From positions 1 through 7,075 of the forward strand of contig CAMLRE010000114.1 in assembly GCA_946482355.1 (NCBI GenBank): 7,075 bases of DNA, given 5' to 3'. Shown piece after piece: positions 5,087 through 7,075 of the stretch. The translations under genes and the position numbers were made by a program. The notes beneath the pieces were generated by a model. It ran no database searches. It had not been told where the DNA came from and was given only the letters and a program-made list of their open reading frames with translations. This DNA comes from an uncultured Bdellovibrio sp. (GTDB lineage Bacteria > Bdellovibrionota > Bdellovibrionia > Bdellovibrionales > Bdellovibrionaceae). Numbering within the stretch: position 1 is the stretch's first letter; the number at the start of each line of letters is the position of its first letter.

Positions 5087-6203
5087 TCTTTCTTCTTATT
5101 GTAAAAGGTTGATCAACAAACTGAAATGTTTCGTCTTTCATAAAAAACTTTCCATTTGCGATAACGTCGCGAATTTCTAAATCTTTTTTATCAACAGTGA
5201 CCAGGTCAGCATCACAACCCTCAAATATTGTTCCTTTTGTATTTAGCTTAAGAGCTTTTGCAGGAACAGTGGTGATATGCGGGAGTAACTGTTCCAATTT
5301 ACATTCGCTGTCTATGCAACACTTTTGAATTTCACGCCACAGTTCTGTCGGTGTTGAAACACCGGCATCTGTCGAGAACGAAAGCTGCTCTGGCGGTCCA
5401 CCTTCTTCAAGATAAAACTTATACCAGGTGTGCAAATCGTTTTCATGAATATCAAAATCAAGAAAACTTCCCTTTTTTGCAAACTCAATTCCTTCAACAA
5501 CCAAAGCTCGCGATCGATCCATGTGCGTAAAATAAAGTGAATCGTAGTGAATCGAATGTCTTTCAAATATTTCACGGGCTGTTTGTAGTTTTCTCTCAGC
5601 CGGGCCAACATGAACTCTTGTAACACCTGCTTTTCGCGTAAGAGTTCCAGCTACATAAGAATCAACAACAATGCGAGCTAATTGATCCGCGGTAGGCTCG
5701 GCAGCTCTATGATCTGCGATAGCCACTTCTCCTGCGCCAATAATTTCTTCTACATATAATATATCTGTCGAAAGATTTTGCGTCAGAGTTTTCGGCGGAA
5801 GTTCGTACCCTCCAGAATAAGCATAAGCGCTTAAACCAGCTTCGCGAAAAGCTCTCACTGAAGCAAAAAGATTACTCATCGTTTTGGTGTATGTATCTAC
5901 TCCAATACACCCCACGATACTCGTAATTCCTCCTCGAATACATTCTTCAATAACAACACGCGGAGGTTGCGAAAGAAATCCAGCTTCTCCGCTTCCTCCG
6001 GCCATATGCGCCTGGGAATCGATAAAACCAGGAACTATGTACCTATCTTTGCAATCTAGAATTTCCAGCTCCAGATGTGTGTGCAATAAACTGCTTTCAG
6101 AAATTCGTCCCGCTTTTAAAATTTTGCCGCCACCAACTAAAATATCGCAAATCTGAAACCGATTATTAATAAACGCCGATCCATTTTTAAATAGAATGAG
6201 CAT
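5046..6203 (-). CDS. iadA: Isoaspartyl dipeptidase (M38 amidohydrolase), variant metal site
   Basis: IadA-type enzymes hydrolyse beta-aspartyl dipeptides. Beside cphA and cphB the natural substrate should be beta-Asp-Arg, giving Asp and Arg. The 385 residues match E. coli IadA (390) along their whole length: the N-terminal strand domain, PGFID (58-62), GGSGEAG (69-75), GGYELP (131-136), DHRAA (164-168), HVG (198-200), THMDRS (226-231), STDAG (277-281) and a C-terminal GTIFEGCDADLVTV. From memory of the E. coli sequence, the conserved functional residues are Glu73, Tyr133, Arg166, His198, His227, Arg230 and Asp279. Two metal-centre positions differ: the first His of HxH is Gln64 (QAH), and the carboxylated Lys162 aligns with Glu159. 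The ATG has GGAGG 9 nt upstream, inside the end of cphA, which it overlaps by 17 nt. Confidence covers the family; activity is less sure. Confidence 0.88.
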   Translation of the reverse strand: MLILFKNGSAFINNRFQICDILVGGGKILKAGRISESSLLHTHLELEILDCKDRYIVPGFIDSQAHMAGGSGEAGFLSQPPRVVIEECIRGGITSIVGCIGVDTYTKTMSNLFASVRAFREAGLSAYAYSGGYELPPKTLTQNLSTDILYVEEIIGAGEVAIADHRAAEPTADQLARIVVDSYVAGTLTRKAGVTRVHVGPAERKLQTAREIFERHSIHYDSLYFTHMDRSRALVVEGIEFAKKGSFLDFDIHENDLHTWYKFYLEEGGPPEQLSFSTDAGVSTPTELWREIQKCCIDSECKLEQLLPHITTVPAKALKLNTKGTIFEGCDADLVTVDKKDLEIRDVIANGKFFMKDETFQFVDQPFTIRRKSDWYGYRSQTTLN

Positions 6204-7075
6204 TGGTTTGCTCCTCCGGTTGGGTTGTTATTGCCGATCTATAGTAATTGCCGATAATATCTGCGGTTTTTGTATAAACATCCGGAATATAATCCACAGG
6301 CTGTGGGTCATAATCCAAAATCGTCGGAAGAATTTCGGCAAGCGTATCATAAAAGATAACTAAAATTTCTCCGTCTTTGAGTTGGTCAATTACTTTATAA
6401 ACGGAAGCCGAAGTTTGCGAAATAATAGAGGCCTGACAATAGGCCCCTGATTCTGCTAAGGCCTCTAAACACAGTTGCGGAACTTCTAAGTACTTTCGTC
6501 CACGAAGATCTAAATCATCTCTAAAATAAATTTCTTCGCAAAAATTTGATGCCTGATTTGCACATTTTTTTATTAACTCATTTGGCCGGTCACCAGGCAG
6601 ACTCATGATCACTTTTTTACGGTACCCTTTTAATTCATTTAAATAATGACCCACAGAATGAAAAGCTTCTGCATTATGACCATAATCTAAAATCACATAG
6701 TTATCGCGAATTTTATAAACATTAAAGCGACCAAGATTTTCTTCAGTGGGTTTAAATTCTTTCAATCCGGTTCGAAGCTGTTCCAGAGAAATTTTTGACG
6801 AAATACAAGCTGCCGAAGCCGCAAGAACATTAGCTATATTAAAGAGAGCTTTTCCTCCAAGAGTTACCGGAATTTCTTTTAACCGAAGTATATGTTGCGG
6901 GCGTGTTCCTTCATAGTAAACAAGCCATTCGTTTTCAACACAACAGCCTCGCCCGCCTTTTTCAATATGCGAAAGAAAATGAACATTATTTTTTTCTGTG
7001 GCAAACAAAAATAAATTCACCATTTGTTCAATCACACGGGGGCGCTCTCTTATAGCCAGCACTCTTTCATCATCT
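6187..7075 (-). CDS. cphA: Cyanophycin synthetase, C-terminal Mur-ligase-like part (5' end outside window)
   Basis: CphA makes cyanophycin in the cytoplasm. An ATP-grasp domain adds Asp to the backbone and a C-terminal Mur-ligase-like domain attaches Arg to each Asp side chain. The 295 visible residues belong to that last domain. The frame stays open to the right edge and begins DDERVLAIRERPRV. It continues with GGKALFNIANVLAAS (the Mur GxxxxxNxxNaLAA motif), GRFNVY, ILDYGHN (about 128-134 of the fragment), SLPGDRPNE (158-166) and DDLDLRGR. The usual HNP after YG is HNA here. Full-length CphA is about 870-1000 residues, so two thirds lie outside. The C-terminal tail ends in EEQTNAHSI. It is the first of the three cph genes seen here, so its promoter is beyond the right edge. 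Confidence 0.92.
   Translation of the reverse strand, partial: DDERVLAIRERPRVIEQMVNLFLFATEKNNVHFLSHIEKGGRGCCVENEWLVYYEGTRPQHILRLKEIPVTLGGKALFNIANVLAASAACISSKISLEQLRTGLKEFKPTEENLGRFNVYKIRDNYVILDYGHNAEAFHSVGHYLNELKGYRKKVIMSLPGDRPNELIKKCANQASNFCEEIYFRDDLDLRGRKYLEVPQLCLEALAESGAYCQASIISQTSASVYKVIDQLKDGEILVIFYDTLAEILPTILDYDPQPVDYIPDVYTKTADIIGNYYRSAITTQPEEQTNAHSI

Noticed and set aside
5312..5626. A 104-residue minus-strand frame inside iadA
   Set aside because: It lies wholly within the well-supported isoaspartyl dipeptidase gene in another frame and shows no recognisable motif.
5884..6156. A 90-residue plus-strand frame opposite iadA
   Set aside because: It is antisense to conserved M38 motifs and has no independent support.

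Overview
This 7.1 kb window looks like a moderately AT-rich chromosome segment of a Gram-negative bacterium. The evidence is a lipoprotein, a signal-anchored periplasmic protein, and an L28 of the long form with a C-terminal extension. The mix of a long L28, many small lineage-specific proteins and a cyanophycin cluster would fit Bdellovibrio/Bacteriovorax relatives (Bdellovibrionota). That placement is an inference from style and not a proven assignment.

Layout. Positions 1-469 (minus strand) carry rpmB (L28) followed 14 nt later by the start of rplX (L24), which runs off the left edge. rpsR (S18) is divergent at 568-864 and ends in a clear intrinsic terminator (911-938). Next come a four-helix membrane protein (958-1398, minus), a 70-residue protein (1526-1738, plus), a signal-anchored protein with six cysteines (1742-2440, minus) and a stand-alone HPt phosphotransfer protein (2522-2875, plus). 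A lipoprotein with a long Pro-Thr linker and a glycosidase-like TIM barrel fills 3022-4143 and is followed by a strong terminator.

The right 40% is one minus-strand operon with overlapping genes: the 3' end of cphA (cyanophycin synthetase, running off the right edge), an iadA-type isoaspartyl dipeptidase, and cphB (cyanophycinase). Together they form a cyanophycin cycle. CphA polymerises Asp and Arg into multi-L-arginyl-poly-L-aspartate, CphB releases beta-Asp-Arg dipeptides, and the IadA-like enzyme would split these into Asp and Arg.

The observation most worth following is in the IadA-like protein. Its substrate-binding residues match E. coli IadA, but two metal-centre residues appear changed together: the first His of the HxH motif is Gln, and the carboxylated Lys is Glu. 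This suggests a different, possibly mononuclear, metal site. Secondary points are the unusual rpmB-rplX pairing opposite rpsR, a palindrome in their shared promoter region, and the glycosidase-like lipoprotein. No mobile elements, CRISPR arrays, tRNAs or rRNAs were seen, and no gene-free stretch exceeds 300 bases.
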